Part shown: positions 36,341 to 46,825 of the stretch, one piece after another
Position numbering within the stretch: position 1 is the first letter of the stretch
Layout: each line of letters opens with the position of its first letter
Assembly (NCBI GenBank): GCA_001600055.1
Contig: BCIV01000009.1
Coordinates: 620,001-684,000 of the forward strand
Direction: 5' to 3'
Origin: Filobasidium wieringae
Lineage: Eukaryota > Basidiomycota > Tremellomycetes > Filobasidiales > Filobasidiaceae
Length of the DNA stretch: 64,000 nucleotides
The notes under the pieces: generated by a model
The model's input: the letters and a program-made list of their open reading frames with translations, nothing else
What the model was told of the DNA's origin: nothing
The model's database searches: none
Position numbers and translations under genes: made by a program

Positions 36341-37404
36341 ATGACATATGACACTAGATGTAGACCGGACAGGTCGGCACCACTCATGAGCGTTCGTATC
36401 GCAGTTGAAATGGCTGGAACTCCGCACAAACTGAGCATTAACTTTGAACAGAAACGCAAAAGAGGATACGAAGGTCAAGATGCTTTCTCCAAGCTGCAAG
36501 ATAGCTTCTGGTCATCCGCGTCATCAATCGAATTGCGTTCCTTGAGCGAACTGCCCTCCGTCTCCTCGCATCGCAATTCGTCTGAGGAGTCTCGCCGAGC
36601 ACCGGAATTATCTTATAACACAGATCCTGCAAGAAATGCACAGCCGTTGCGTCCCATCACATTAGGTGTTGATAGATACGCATCCTCCGGTCCTTCATAC
36701 CGATACCCTTCGCAAGGCGTCTCCAGCCCTCTCAAGCCATTCACGCAACCGGCATCATTATTGGTGCTAGAGCCTCCTAAGTCTGAACCTCACCTATCGA
36801 TCTCGACGCAGAAGGTGATGCCAGTCGGGAAAGGCAATGGCGATATCAGTGTACAAGGCTCAAAACAAGCCTGGCAACCGGAAACATCCGCACAGTGAGC
36901 TACAAAGACAGACTCAACTCCTTGTTGGTAACCGAGCTTGATGTGCGGCCATTTGCCTTCAGTTCACCTCTTGCTGCCCGACTGACGCGATTAATCACTA
37001 AGCGCCAAAGGTCTATCGCTCTTTTCAGGTCAAGTAACAGCGCTGCTAGCTGTACTAGGCTGCTCAAGAATCGTGTTGTGCCGTCGACGCCTAGCCTGGT
37101 AGTGATACCGGTCCAGATTCTGTGTAATTATGGTTCGACGCCTGTATTACAGTGTCAAGTCATCGACCCGAAGGTTCGCGCCGTCCCGGGCTCGACGTAT
37201 AGACTGCTCAGCATCGCTTTCACGCCGACAGACGAAGCGACCTTCTACGATTTGAGCCTGATAGTGTCTAGCCTGAAAGGCCGGACCCTACCCGTACCTT
37301 CAGTCGCTGTGTGGTTGCCTTATTTGGCAATGAGCGTCGAAGATGGCCAAGTAATTTTCTGCTTGCGTTATATATCTGAGCGTGCTGCTTCTCCCATAAC
37401 CTAG
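36341..37404 (+). CDS. Unrecognised protein, at least two exons
   Basis: Not recognised. Exon 1 (36341-36894) encodes a Ser/Pro-rich, probably disordered region (KLSINFEQKRKRGYEGQDAF near the start). A 68-nt GT-AG intron (36895-36962) joins it in phase to exon 2 (36963-37404). That exon has a compact, beta-rich stretch (SLVVIPVQILCNYGSTPVLQ, then VRAVPGSTYRLLSIAFTP and SVAVWLPYLAMSVEDG) resembling an OB-fold or other small beta domain only in general character. Further introns in exon 2 are possible, and a donor at 37350 could extend the gene. ATGs at 36341, 36386 and 36410 are all possible starts. It is divergent from DBP10 and ends 8 bp from the transporter stop. Confidence 0.5.
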
Positions 37405-37411
37405 TCGACAA

Positions 37412-39557
37412 TCATACACATATCTGCTTGTGGCGCTCGTTACCATTGTACAACTTTTTCAACCCCAGTAATAGACTTAGTAACATGACTATCATTCCGA
37501 AGCAGGTACATGCTGCCGCACATATCTTCTCCTTCCGATACCACGGCCCGGAAAGCAATTTGTAATAACAGGCTGCCGGAAACTGTAAGAAGATTTCCGT
37601 CAATATCGAATGGATAAACTGTATCACTGGGACATACCAGAAACGCCAACGCGGTTGCGCTGATGCCACCTGTCAATTCCAAAACTAAACACGCATAGCT
37701 CAGTTCTCGGCGAGCCGAAACTACCTGTACGCACTCACCTATACCTAGATCACAAGTTCGCATGGAAACAACCATAGCACCAAAAACTAGTAGAGTAGTG
37801 ACAGCTATATGTTGCAGGTAATTGAAGGGTTTGTTCCGCAACGTTTCCATGACCTGCAGGCCAGGGGCACCAAAGTTTAGTCGGAAGCACATTCGTTGCG
37901 ATACAAGCGTTATATGGAGCGAACCTCTCGACAAACAAAGACTTCCAGGGGCAGGGTGGTGAACATGTTCAGACCAAAGCACAGCCGAGCAATGTTGATG
38001 ACCGGGTCGTCCTGTGATGTACCAAATGAGCTCGCGTAACGTGATGAAACTCCTTCCAGTCGCCTACGTCAGGAAAGTTGTTCAAAATGTTACCCTATAG
38101 AGATTGATCATGGCGTGATGGGTACCGGATGGGTACGTAATGTATTCAGGGTTGGCGCACCTGAGTTTTGTCCGTGAATACAACGTAGCCTGCCGTAGAT
38201 AGCACCACACAACAGAGCAGGCTTGTCATAGTAGACACGTGGGTGACCAGATCAAACCTACCAGATCATGGACCTTCGATTAATACTTGACAAAACGTAA
38301 TATGATCTCCCATTTGCTATTGCTGACCTGTCAAGCGTCGGGGTCTTCAGGCTGCCGTAAATTAGCAATGAGTTGTGATGGCATACATACTGTAATTGGT
38401 CAGGTAGTGGCTCATGGAAATTCGCCATTTCTCAAGCAGGACTTACTGCAAAACTGATGACCCCGATCGCTTCGAAGATCTGAGGCTTGAACCAGGTGAA
38501 AACTTCGTCATGCGAACCTCGCAGTGCGGGATCGACAGCAGGACCTCGAACGACAACAGATAGAACGATCACGAACATCGACACTAGAGCTATCCGTTTA
38601 GAAAGGTCGTTATCAGCAGCCTGAAACAACGAATCCCGCGGATAATCTTACCGAAACTGGAAGCCTGGGCTAGTTTGCTTATATCCCGATATAGCGAGAG
38701 GGGATAGGCAACGCATCCTATTGCGAGACCGATTACTATCCGTCGATTCACAAGTAATTGTCCCAGTGAACTAGAAGTAAATACGTCTGGTAGAATATGC
38801 CGCATTACTTGCGGAATAGTGTCGCCTGTCAACAAGTTGTATCCAGTCAATTAGCTCACTTTATGATGGCTCGCTCAGAAACTCACCAATTATGACTCCT
38901 GCATAAGGAGAACACCTCAATAAGCAGGTCCCGTCTTAGTTTTGAAGATGCCCACCACATGCTGCCATGCCGCCGCAGGCAAAAGCAAACTGGAAAGCTG
39001 ACACGCTCACTCTGCCATAGATCCCAAAACTACGCTCCATGATCTGGCATCGATTCGTTACGTGTGGCACCCATAAATAGGATTCAAGCTACGTACCCCG
39101 ATGTAAGAGTTCGTTCCGCTGAGTTTGGCATTGATGGCTATCAAGCGAATAGTCCTATAGGTACGACGCCGCCGCTTAAATACACGTACCATGTCCGATA
39201 AGGGGTTAAAGCTACTAACCAGTTCGTAACACCACATAAGACAATCAATAGGGCAATACCAGAAAAAAAGCCAGCTTCTGAGATGGCGAAAGGGAGACCT
39301 ATATAGAGCAAGAATCGAGAAGAAATTGGGCACTCGTCAGACCAATCATTGTGCTTACCGATGATCCCGGCGCCCAATATACTGTTGGACATGTTGGCGA
39401 TACCCGAAAAGAGACTGCTTCCGGCAGCCGTACGAAGCGGTACCTCTTCACCCCTCGAGGAATCGTCAATGTCAAATTGGCTTAGAACAGCTTGTCCGTT
39501 CACGCCCAACGAACGATCATGCTCCGCAAGCAGGGGAACTTGTGACTCTTCCGTCAT
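37412..39557 (-). CDS. AAAP amino-acid transporter of the Avt/SLC38 type
   Basis: Second amino-acid/auxin permease in the window, probably vacuolar, as Avt proteins are. From the ATG at 39557 a soluble N-terminus is followed by the family's first segment SSLFSGIANMSNSILGAGII. After an intron comes LPFAISEAGFFSGIALLIVL, then RLIAINAKLSGTNSYIG, QFAFACGGMAACV, VIIGDTIPQVMRHILPDVF, VNRRIVIGLAIGCVAYPLSL and ALVSMFVIVLSVVVRG. The C-terminal segments are in several small exons ending near 37412 (GMIVMLLSLLLGLKK). The pattern NSILGAGIIG...LPFA is diagnostic. Exon borders between 37,980 and 38,430 were not fully resolved. Confidence 0.78.
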
Positions 39558-40188
39558 GGTGGGAAGGGGAAATCTAAGCTATAGGCCCTATAGGTTAAGC
39601 TCGAACTAGACCGAACGATGAAGAAAGGATGACCTTCTACGATGTGCTGTACGTAAGCTACGCATTGTATGTTCGCCACTACTACAGCACTGCCTACGGT
39701 CAATGGCTCGCTCAATATGCGACGCAACTAACGTATGAGCTATATTATATATGAGCTATAATATCTATAATAATAATAGCTATACTATGATCATGATCTA
39801 TACCTACCATATCGCCATGCGCCATATCCTACTATACGCGCTGTACGTACTATGAGTAATCGAGTATATCACATAACTGTGATAACGAGACCCATCGCGC
39901 GTGAGAAGAGCAAGCCAGTTAAGCCAGCCTAAACAACGGTGACGCGACGCGTTGCATGTGTAGGTATACATGCATGGGGTGCTTACTTGCTCGGTGCTTG
40001 ACTCACGGACCTCTTAAATCTATTCCCAGGTGATCTTAGCAATTACACACAAGACTTTGCAGTTTACATCCATATCGATTACGGTCAGTCCTTTCTCTAC
40101 GGCGGAGGTACTGCTGTCGATCTAATGCGTTGTCTCACGTCCGTTTAAGTCTGTGTCCGTTTAGCACTACTGCCTTTCGATTTCAACA
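39558..40188. other. Intergenic interval with an AT-rich block
   Basis: No gene seen. Between about 39,732 and 39,800 the sequence is a run of ta/ata/gctata motifs (gagctata occurs twice), much more AT-rich than its surroundings. It may be promoter or replication-related sequence; nothing more can be said from composition alone. Confidence 0.4.
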
Positions 40189-40794
40189 ATGCCCAAGGCT
40201 TCAACCGAGAAGAAGGCAGGCAGCAGAGCCAAGAAGGATCCGAACGCTCCAAAACGGTAAGAAGCAGTCGCATCTGATGGAGTCGGTCTGATCTCAACGA
40301 CACTTTATTAGAGCTCTATCCGCGTTCATGTTCTACTCTACTGCTCAAAGGGACAACGTCAAGAAGAACAACCCTGGTATCGGATTTGGTAAGCCATACA
40401 CAAGTCACACGCTGGCTGTTGCTGAAGAGGTTGTGCAGGGGAAATCGGGAGAGAACTAGGAGCGCAATGGAAGAAATTGGATGCTGCTGAAAAGGCCGTG
40501 AGCGAAATTTCGTTATCGTTCAGTCACCGCCGTGTGCATTGCTGAGTCGAGATGCTTCCCTTGTAGCCCTATGAGAAGCAAGCTGCTGCCGATAAAGTTC
40601 GAGCCGAGCGTGAGAAGAAAGCGTATGATGCAATCTCGACGGGTCCTAAGAAATCAGCCAAAAAGGCTGTTACTACGTGAGATCGTATTGCTGGCACAAT
40701 GTACCGTATTGATACTGATCGTTATATCCCTCGATAATGTTGACCTGATTAAAGGGCTCCGGATGATGAGGACGAAGATGAAGATGAGGATTAA
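40189..40794 (+). CDS. NHP6: Nhp6-type single HMG-box protein
   Basis: Non-histone chromatin protein that bends DNA without sequence specificity and works with FACT. Exons 40189-40256, 40312-40388, 40439-40497, 40567-40676 and 40755-40794 give 117 aa. A basic N-terminus (KKAGSRAKKDPNAPKR) leads into the HMG box (ALSAFMFYSTAQRDNVKKNN, PGIGFGEIGRELGAQWKKLD, AAEKAPYEKQAAADK). The tail is acidic (DDEDEDEDED). Box length and hallmark aromatic residues are intact. This is an architectural HMG protein; the sequence-specific mating HMG factors (Mat2/Prf1 type) are much larger. It is the nearest gene upstream of the pheromone precursor, same strand. Confidence 0.92.
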
Positions 40795-41188
40795 CGGAAT
40801 GCTCTCATTGGAATTTGACATCCGATTTAGTTGCCCGCACTTCGTTTTCGTCTAGTCTTTTTTTCCTATTCTTAATGCGCCAGGACGTGCATGTTCTAAC
40901 CTGGATTTGTATTATTGTCGTATCATTCATATTTTGTGTCGGGCACAGCTGTGGTCACCGAGTCGTCCCAAGCGGATTGATCAACAACGATGTCCGTCTA
41001 ATAGAATGATATATGGCCATGTCCGTCTATCACAATAGCGGCGCGCTAAGGTGACAAAGAGCATGAAGGACCAAAGCGATGAAACGTGTCTCGAATGAGA
41101 GACAAAAACAGAAGAGGCCAATAACCTAACATCTTGTGAATTGTTGAAGAAGGATGAACCGACTGAGTGGATGAGTAGCCCCTAAGCG
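40795..41188. other. Interval between NHP6 and the minisatellite
   Basis: No gene seen. The sequence gatgaaacg (41079-41087) resembles the Ste12 pheromone response element TGAAACA in six of seven bases. Such short matches occur by chance. Confidence 0.2.
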
Positions 41189-41541
41189 AAAGCAAGAACA
41201 AAAGCGAGAACAAAAGCGAGAACAAAAGCGAGAACAAAAGCGAGAACAAAAGCGAGAACAAAAGCGAGAACAAAAGCGAGAACAAAAGCGAGAACAAAAG
41301 NNNNNNNNNNNNNNNNNNNNNNNNNNNNNNNNNNNNNNNNNNNNNNNNNNNNNNNNNNNNNNNNNNNNNNNNNNNNNNNNNNNNNNNNNNNNNNNNNNNN
41401 GAGAACAAAAGCGAGAACAAAAGCGAGAACAAAAGCGAGAACAAAAGCGAGAACAAAAGCGAGAACAAAAGCGAGAACAAAAGCGAGAACAAAAGTGAGA
41501 ACAAAACAAGCGAGAACAATACAAACGAGAACAAAACAAAC
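41189..41541. repeat. 12-bp minisatellite (gagaacaaaagc) broken by an assembly gap
   Basis: Direct tandem repeat. Left of the gap (to 41300) there are about nine units. Right of it (41401-41496) are eight units of gagaacaaaagc, then three 15-bp variant units (gagaacaaaacaagc type) to 41541. Positions 41301-41400 are exactly 100 N, the usual placeholder for a gap of unknown size, so copy number is not known. Because 12 is a multiple of 3, all minus-strand frames stay open and give repetitive pseudo-proteins; these are not genes. Each unit contains AACAAAAG. The array ends about 214 bp before the pheromone start codon. Confidence 0.95.
41301..41400. other. Assembly gap (100 N)
   Basis: One hundred undetermined bases inside the minisatellite. 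Its true length is unknown. Confidence 0.99.
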
Positions 41542-41624
41542 GAGAATTTCGGCCACTAGTCGAACAAACGGGTTCAACCCTGTAAACCACTACTTCCTTC
41601 ATTGTTCATTAGGTTCCAGTCACG

Positions 41625-41633
41625 TATATATAT
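41625..41633 (+). promoter_or_regulatory. TATA box of the pheromone gene
   Basis: The sequence tatatatat lies 122 bp upstream of the ATG at 41755, followed by a CT/CA-rich leader with no ATG in the pheromone frame after it. Position and sequence fit a strongly regulated TATA promoter, as expected for pheromone genes. Confidence 0.55.
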
Positions 41634-41754
41634 CGAGCCTTTTCATGGAGTTGTTACACCTCAATATCTTCTCCATCCCATCACACCTTCATCACACTCA
41701 TCTCTCAGACACTTTTCAACCAACTTCAAACCTACACTCAACCGATCCCTTACA

Positions 41755-41952
41755 ATGGACGCCTTCACTTCTACCTTCGTTTCTTCCGTCGCCAACAACG
41801 ACTCTGCCCCTGTCAACGAGGAGCGCAACGCCAAGAACGCTACCATGGGGTACGGAGTCGCTTGTGTGATCGCCAACAGGGCGCCTGTCAACGAGGAGCG
41901 CAACGCCAAGAACGCCACTATGGGGTACGGAGTTGCCTGTGTCATTGCTTGA
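41755..41952 (+). CDS. Mating pheromone precursor with two tandem pheromone modules
   Basis: Lipopeptide mating pheromone precursor of 65 aa, single exon. It opens MDAFTSTF, as Cryptococcus MF pheromone precursors open MDAFTAIF, and ends in CVIA, the same CAAX farnesylation box. Residues 18-40 and 43-65 are identical 23-residue modules (APVN, EERNAKNATMGYGVAC, VIA) separated by Asn-Arg. By analogy with Cryptococcus, where the mature peptide follows APRN, the mature product would be EERNAKNATMGYGVAC with a farnesylated, methylated C-terminal Cys. Only the second CVIA is at the protein end. The first needs an internal cut right after it before it could act as a CAAX box. Multi-copy precursors of this kind are known from Rhodosporidium (rhodotorucine A). 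Its partner receptor class is the STE3 type at 60437. Confidence 0.93.
   Translation: MDAFTSTFVSSVANNDSAPVNEERNAKNATMGYGVACVIANRAPVNEERNAKNATMGYGVACVIA
41806..41949 (+). repeat. Tandem coding duplication inside the pheromone gene
   Basis: Copy 1 is 41806-41874, a 6-bp linker is 41875-41880, and copy 2 is 41881-41949. The 69-bp copies differ at eight positions, all third codon positions and all synonymous. Both encode exactly the same peptide. Confidence 0.95.
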
Positions 41953-42461
41953 TTGGTAAGTCGAAATGTCGATCCCCCCGAAATCCCGTATTCTGACCCT
42001 ATCCACATCACAGCACTCGGAAGATCACACTGTGGAAGGATGGATGGAGCTTGGAGTTTTGAATTGTAATAAATTTAGTGCATGGCAACGATAAAAGTCA
42101 TGCGTTCAAAAAACTCCGCCTAGTCCCTCCCTTGACGTGCCGATGCATATCTGTGGCTCATGCTCTTGTCTGGACTACACTGAGGCTCGTGCGCTCGTGC
42201 ACGGGGAAGGAAGCATGGCTGTTGTTTGCCATCAAGATGATATCGCAATGGGTATGATCGATCGCACATGGAGTAGTCTGTTAGATTTTTTTCGTTTCAG
42301 GATTTGGTAACATATTAACATCGCTAATGACAGTGGCGCAATGACCAGATGCGAGGCCAATTCATACGGTGGACCCGCGCACTAAGTGACAATGTCTAGC
42401 GTGCAAGCCGAATATCAGTAGCTGGTCAGAAGCCGCACATTGGCTTAGCTGCAAGAAGAGC
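41953..42461. other. Interval between pheromone and kinase genes
   Basis: 3' flanks of two convergent genes. No further pheromone-like CAAX frame or other gene was recognised. Confidence 0.4.
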
Positions 42462-45400
42462 TTACTCTATAATAGTGTCGTAAACCGATTTATAAGCCCA
42501 AACGTTCCCACGAAGGCGCTTAACGTCCAGAGATAAAAGCCCTGGCAGATTACGCAACCTGGTTAACTCGACGGAAAAACGAATTTCTTCCCCAGAATCG
42601 ATACTAGTGTATATAACGTTAACTGAAGTAAAACTCATGCTTTCCAGGTCATAGCGATACTTACAGAACAGGTACCTGGTTGTCCGATCTTTTTGGACTG
42701 AGTATAGCCGATCCACTGGTCACTAGCGCTTGAGCGACATCTAGCAGTGGTGAAGGCAAGCGGCCGGCACTCCCTTGTTGCGAAACGTATGAAGAGGTGC
42801 GTCTGGACAGCAGGTTTTTCAAGCTAGGTGATTGCTGCCCAATGTGATGTGTGTGCTTGGCATCTCCATCCATTGACTGAAAGACGATACGACTGTTTGT
42901 CAGAGTTGAATCACTTCCGGCCCGCGATACTTACAGGTATGTGCTGATCAAGACCGTTGGAAATGCCAGACGTCGTCGCAAATTTCAATCGATCTGGAAC
43001 GACAACCCGCTTGCTTCGGGGTCTCAAGCACCTCAATTTGCAAACGCCCTCTAGCTTGACGTCAATGCCCATATCAAGAAGGACCTGATTCACATCCCGC
43101 ATGATGTCTTCTGGAGATCTCGTGCTTAAGGTTGCTTGGTCGACAACGCCTGTATGGAACCGCAGCATGTTTTCTGTGAGGATTGGTGCGGGAGGCGTTA
43201 GGCCTTTCGTTGAGCCGACCGGTTTGTCGCCCAAAGTAGATTGCCTAGGAGAAGGTCCTGAACCGTCTTTATGGTTCGTGTCGCTACGAGTGGATGAGAG
43301 TTGGGGAGCAACTTGTCTAAGATCCGGCTGTCGTGCGTTGTCACCGCGCAGGGACGCAGCCGAAGGTACCATCACCCCAGGAGCCGAGAGATCTTCCACG
43401 GTTGTCTTTTCCCCTGCGACAGTAGTATATGCAGCTGTCCTTGCTGAACTCTTTCTTCGAAACCAATCCATCACTCTCTTTGCTGCAGAACTTGACGTCC
43501 CAGAAGTGAACGGTCCTCGTCGGTTGTGTTTCTCGACACCTGGCTGCGTATTGCGACCGGAGGTCATCGTCCTCTCTTCGCCAGATTGCGTTGCCCTGTT
43601 CGAGGCATGTCGGATATAAGTACCACACGGTGATTACAGCCCATCCGGAAAACTTACTCAAGACGAGGGATCATTCTGGCATCGAGCGATTGCTGATTCG
43701 CGGCCGATATCGGGGGTCTAGGTGCGTTGATCCTGCCTGGCGAATTTTCTGTAGGTATCTTTACATCCAGATCATTTCCAAGCGATTCGTGCAGAGGAGT
43801 GGCACACGAGAGAAGTTGCCTATCCGTAGGGATGTTCACGACCAAGTCCTTCGCTTGATCCTGTACCGCCTTGCTGGCTTCCGGCAACTCGCTAAATCCA
43901 TGAGCTGTCTTATCGGGGTCCACAACACTGGGCACGACATGATTATCGATAGTGTTCGAGTACGGTGTCGGTTTACTAATCGGTGCAGACATCTGCTGCG
44001 AACCCGTAGTTCCTTTTCGTCCGAGCTGTGCTACATCAGTCTGGACGTTGGTACTCGGTGTCTCTCTCTCAGCTCGAGCATATGATCTTTCCTGCTCTAC
44101 TGGGATCGCTGTGTACTCCACCTGTATCGTGTGCCTATTAGTGATTCTGGCTTTGGCCTTGCTATCATTGGATGACGCAAGAGCTTCGCTAGGGGCTTTG
44201 TTCTCTGGTATTTGAAGGCGATTTTCGATAGGCATGAGAACCGTCTTGGTGTCCTCAGAAACAACGGAGGCTTCTTTGCCATAGCTCGACGGAAAGTTAG
44301 ACTACGAGGCAGGAACCCAGAAACCAAATCAGCAAGAAGTTTCGACATGTCCAGGTAAGATACGTACAGAAAGGTCAAACAGAGATGTACTGTGCTCTTT
44401 TCGTACAGTTAAGTCTGGAGGATCCTTCGGCAAGAAGGCCTGATGAGCAAGACGATCAACCCGAATGGATTCTTGCTGGCGCATGCGTGTCTGCATGGCT
44501 TTCCTGGATATCGCACGCTTGTGGGTTTGCTGCTCTTGAGCGATCGCTTCAAGCTCTGACTCGCTCCTGTCGAATAGAGGGCGATATGCGCTTAACCATG
44601 GATGAGCCATAATGGCGTGAATGTCGCACCGGTTCAAAGGATCAGGAACCAGCATGCCAGCTAAAAGATCCCGAGCGTTGGACGACAGGTAATCGGGGAA
44701 TGTCAACGGGGTGTTAACGATATAACGGTAGAGTAGGTTGATGTTGTCCCCATCCGGATTGGCGGGATCGTCATCGAATGGTAGATATCCCGAAAGCATT
44801 GCGTATAAGATCACGCCGCAGGACCATATATCTACGGCCGAACCGACGTAGAGCCCTTCGGAGATCACCAACTCTGGCGCGGCATAACAAGGACTCCCGC
44901 ATGAAGTCGACATAAGGTCGTCCTGTTTCTGCTCAAATCGATTTGCAAAACCGAAATCTGTGATGATCACGTTGCGATGCTTGTCTAACAGAAGGTTTTC
45001 GAGTTTGAGATCCCGATGTACGATCTTTTTCTGATGCAGGTAATTCACTCCAGAGATCAATTGTGCGAAGAGCTTAGCTGCGTCCTTTTCCTTAAGATAG
45101 CGATGAGCTAAAATATGGTCAAAAAGTTCACCGCCTGAGCAGCACATACTGATGTCAGTTACGAACGTCGTACGATTAGAGCTATCCTTACCATTGGCAA
45201 AGTCTAGTATGATACCGATGTACTTCTCGGTTTCAATCACATCGAACAAGCGTACGATGTTGGGGTGACATACCGCCTAATCGACCACACAGGTTAGATG
45301 GTACCATGAAGACATATGCGACTACTCACCTTGAGCACACTAATCTCCCGCTCTACTTTACTCAATCTGGTATCGCTATCTACACTGCCTCTCCTGATCA

Positions 45401-45893
45401 ATTTGACTGCGACCTCCTCGCCATAATCTTTGTGTATCCCAAGCTTGACTTTTCCGAATTCGCCTTCACCTAGAGTTTGTAGCAGGACGTAAGGGCCAAA
45501 ATTGATTAGAGACCGACGAGGGTGGGCTTGTTGGTAATTGGCAATTGAGGGATGTAACGTATGTTCAGAGGAAGTCTCGGCCTCGGCGTCCAAAAGAGGT
45601 GTTCGAGAAGCGATAAGCCGAGGGTCGTATGTAGCCCTTTTAGTCAAGATGGTAGGTGATCCCTTAGTGAAGACCAGGGAGGTCCCTTGTGAAGGAGCTT
45701 GATTCATGGCCGAGTGAGAAGGGGGATTACTTTCGATGACCGGAATAGAGGGAAGAGTCCGTGACTGCGACACATTGGGACCGTACTTTGAGGTTGAAGT
45801 ACCAGGTGAAGGGCGAAAACTAAGGTCCTTTAGTAATTCTCCTGCAGGTAGGCTCTGATGACCACTAGGTCGTGAATGGTTTGTCATGACCAT
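42462..45893 (-). CDS. Kin4/Ppk1-type Ser/Thr kinase with C-terminal KA1 domain
   Basis: CAMK-group protein kinase. From the ATG at 45893 a Ser/Pro-rich N-terminus (about 120 aa) precedes the kinase domain. Motifs are [11 protein letters not shown] (P-loop), VAVKLIRRG (catalytic Lys), [12 protein letters not shown] (catalytic loop), DFGFANRF (metal site), [11 protein letters not shown] (activation segment) and [20 protein letters not shown]. The insert [20 protein letters not shown] is typical of Kin4/Frk1. A long disordered region follows. Two small exons then form a KA1-like domain: [20 protein letters not shown]...KLRCLRPR and [20 protein letters not shown]...[14 protein letters not shown]1 domains bind acidic membrane lipids. 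It is not Ste20 or Ste11, the kinases usually found at MAT. Confidence 0.87.
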
Positions 45894-46825
45894 AAGTTGC
45901 GGAGTATGTTGATGACTTGCAGGTTGATTTGAAAGCAGCGAGAGGGCACACACGTAGATGCAATAGTTTAATAGTCGAAAGGGTGGACCATTAGGTTTTC
46001 AGTGATCAGTCTTCCGTTTGATGACACTGAGATTGTTGATCAGGTAAATTCTGAGACCTTGAACAAATAGTCCGTTATATGCTGCTAAGGGCTACTATCG
46101 GCAAGGTTAAAGCGACTCTTGCTGCCCTCGCTGCATGAGTAATCCTATGTATCTTGAAGTAGAAATTGTAGAAAGAGAGGTAGGCGTGATGTGGCTTATG
46201 TCGTTTTGAACGTTTTTCTAAAATGAGGAGCAAAGACTTCGTGAAACAAATTGTCTCGCATGCCTCGGCTAGATGGCGGAGTTATCGGAATGATGATGGT
46301 GTCGATGCTAGCGAGACAACGATAATAATAATGATAACAATGTCTTGACGATAGCGACAATGTAGAATGTACAATGCACAATGATGTACTACTATGATCG
46401 CATGATCGGTGATGGATGCATTCATTTGTTGATCTTGTGTACCTTGCGCCAAATGTGCCAATGTTGTTTTTGTTTTGCCTACAGGCCCTATGGCCTAACA
46501 GCCGCGACAGTACGACAGTACGATAGTCCACACCCTTGTACATTTTCGTGATGCCACTTAGAAATTTAGTCCAATCGCAGACAGCTATCTACAGCTATCT
46601 GACTGTCGCAGATACCGTATCAATGGGCGGAACTCATTGCAAAGGATCTTTTACTAGATCAGTTGGATCAGTAGTAGGTGTTGTCACGCTGACCGGCAAC
46701 ATTCGGAATCTCTACATGTGCTCATCGTTCATATACAAGCTGTTTTGTGGATAACAAGGCGAGAATCGCTCCGTTCGATCATACGATTTGACTACGGTTT
46801 TTCCTAATCAGGTCTGTATGTCGCT
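45894..46825. other. Intergenic interval upstream of the kinase gene
   Basis: 932 bp with no recognised gene; it holds the kinase promoter and the 3' flank of BRR2. Short direct repeats (agctatct twice near 46583, acagtacga near 46505) are the only structure seen. Confidence 0.4.

Noticed and set aside
40189..40794. HMG protein considered as the mating transcription factor Mat2/Prf1
   Set aside because: It is a 117-aa single-box protein with an acidic tail, which is the Nhp6 architectural type.
41189..41541. CRISPR-like array
   Set aside because: The units are contiguous 12-mers with no spacers, and the genome is eukaryotic.
41046..41602. Long minus-strand frames reading as LLFS, FCSR or LAFV repeats
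   Set aside because: They are artefacts of the 12-bp minisatellite, whose period keeps every frame open, and they span a 100-N gap.
41953..42461. Search for a second pheromone gene near the first
   Set aside because: No further frame ending in a CAAX-type box after a short MDAF-like precursor was seen; the search was by eye only.
42462..45893. Kinase considered as the MAT kinase STE20 or STE11
   Set aside because: Catalytic motifs and the KA1 end place it in the CAMK group; there is no PBD/CRIB, SAM or Ras-association domain.
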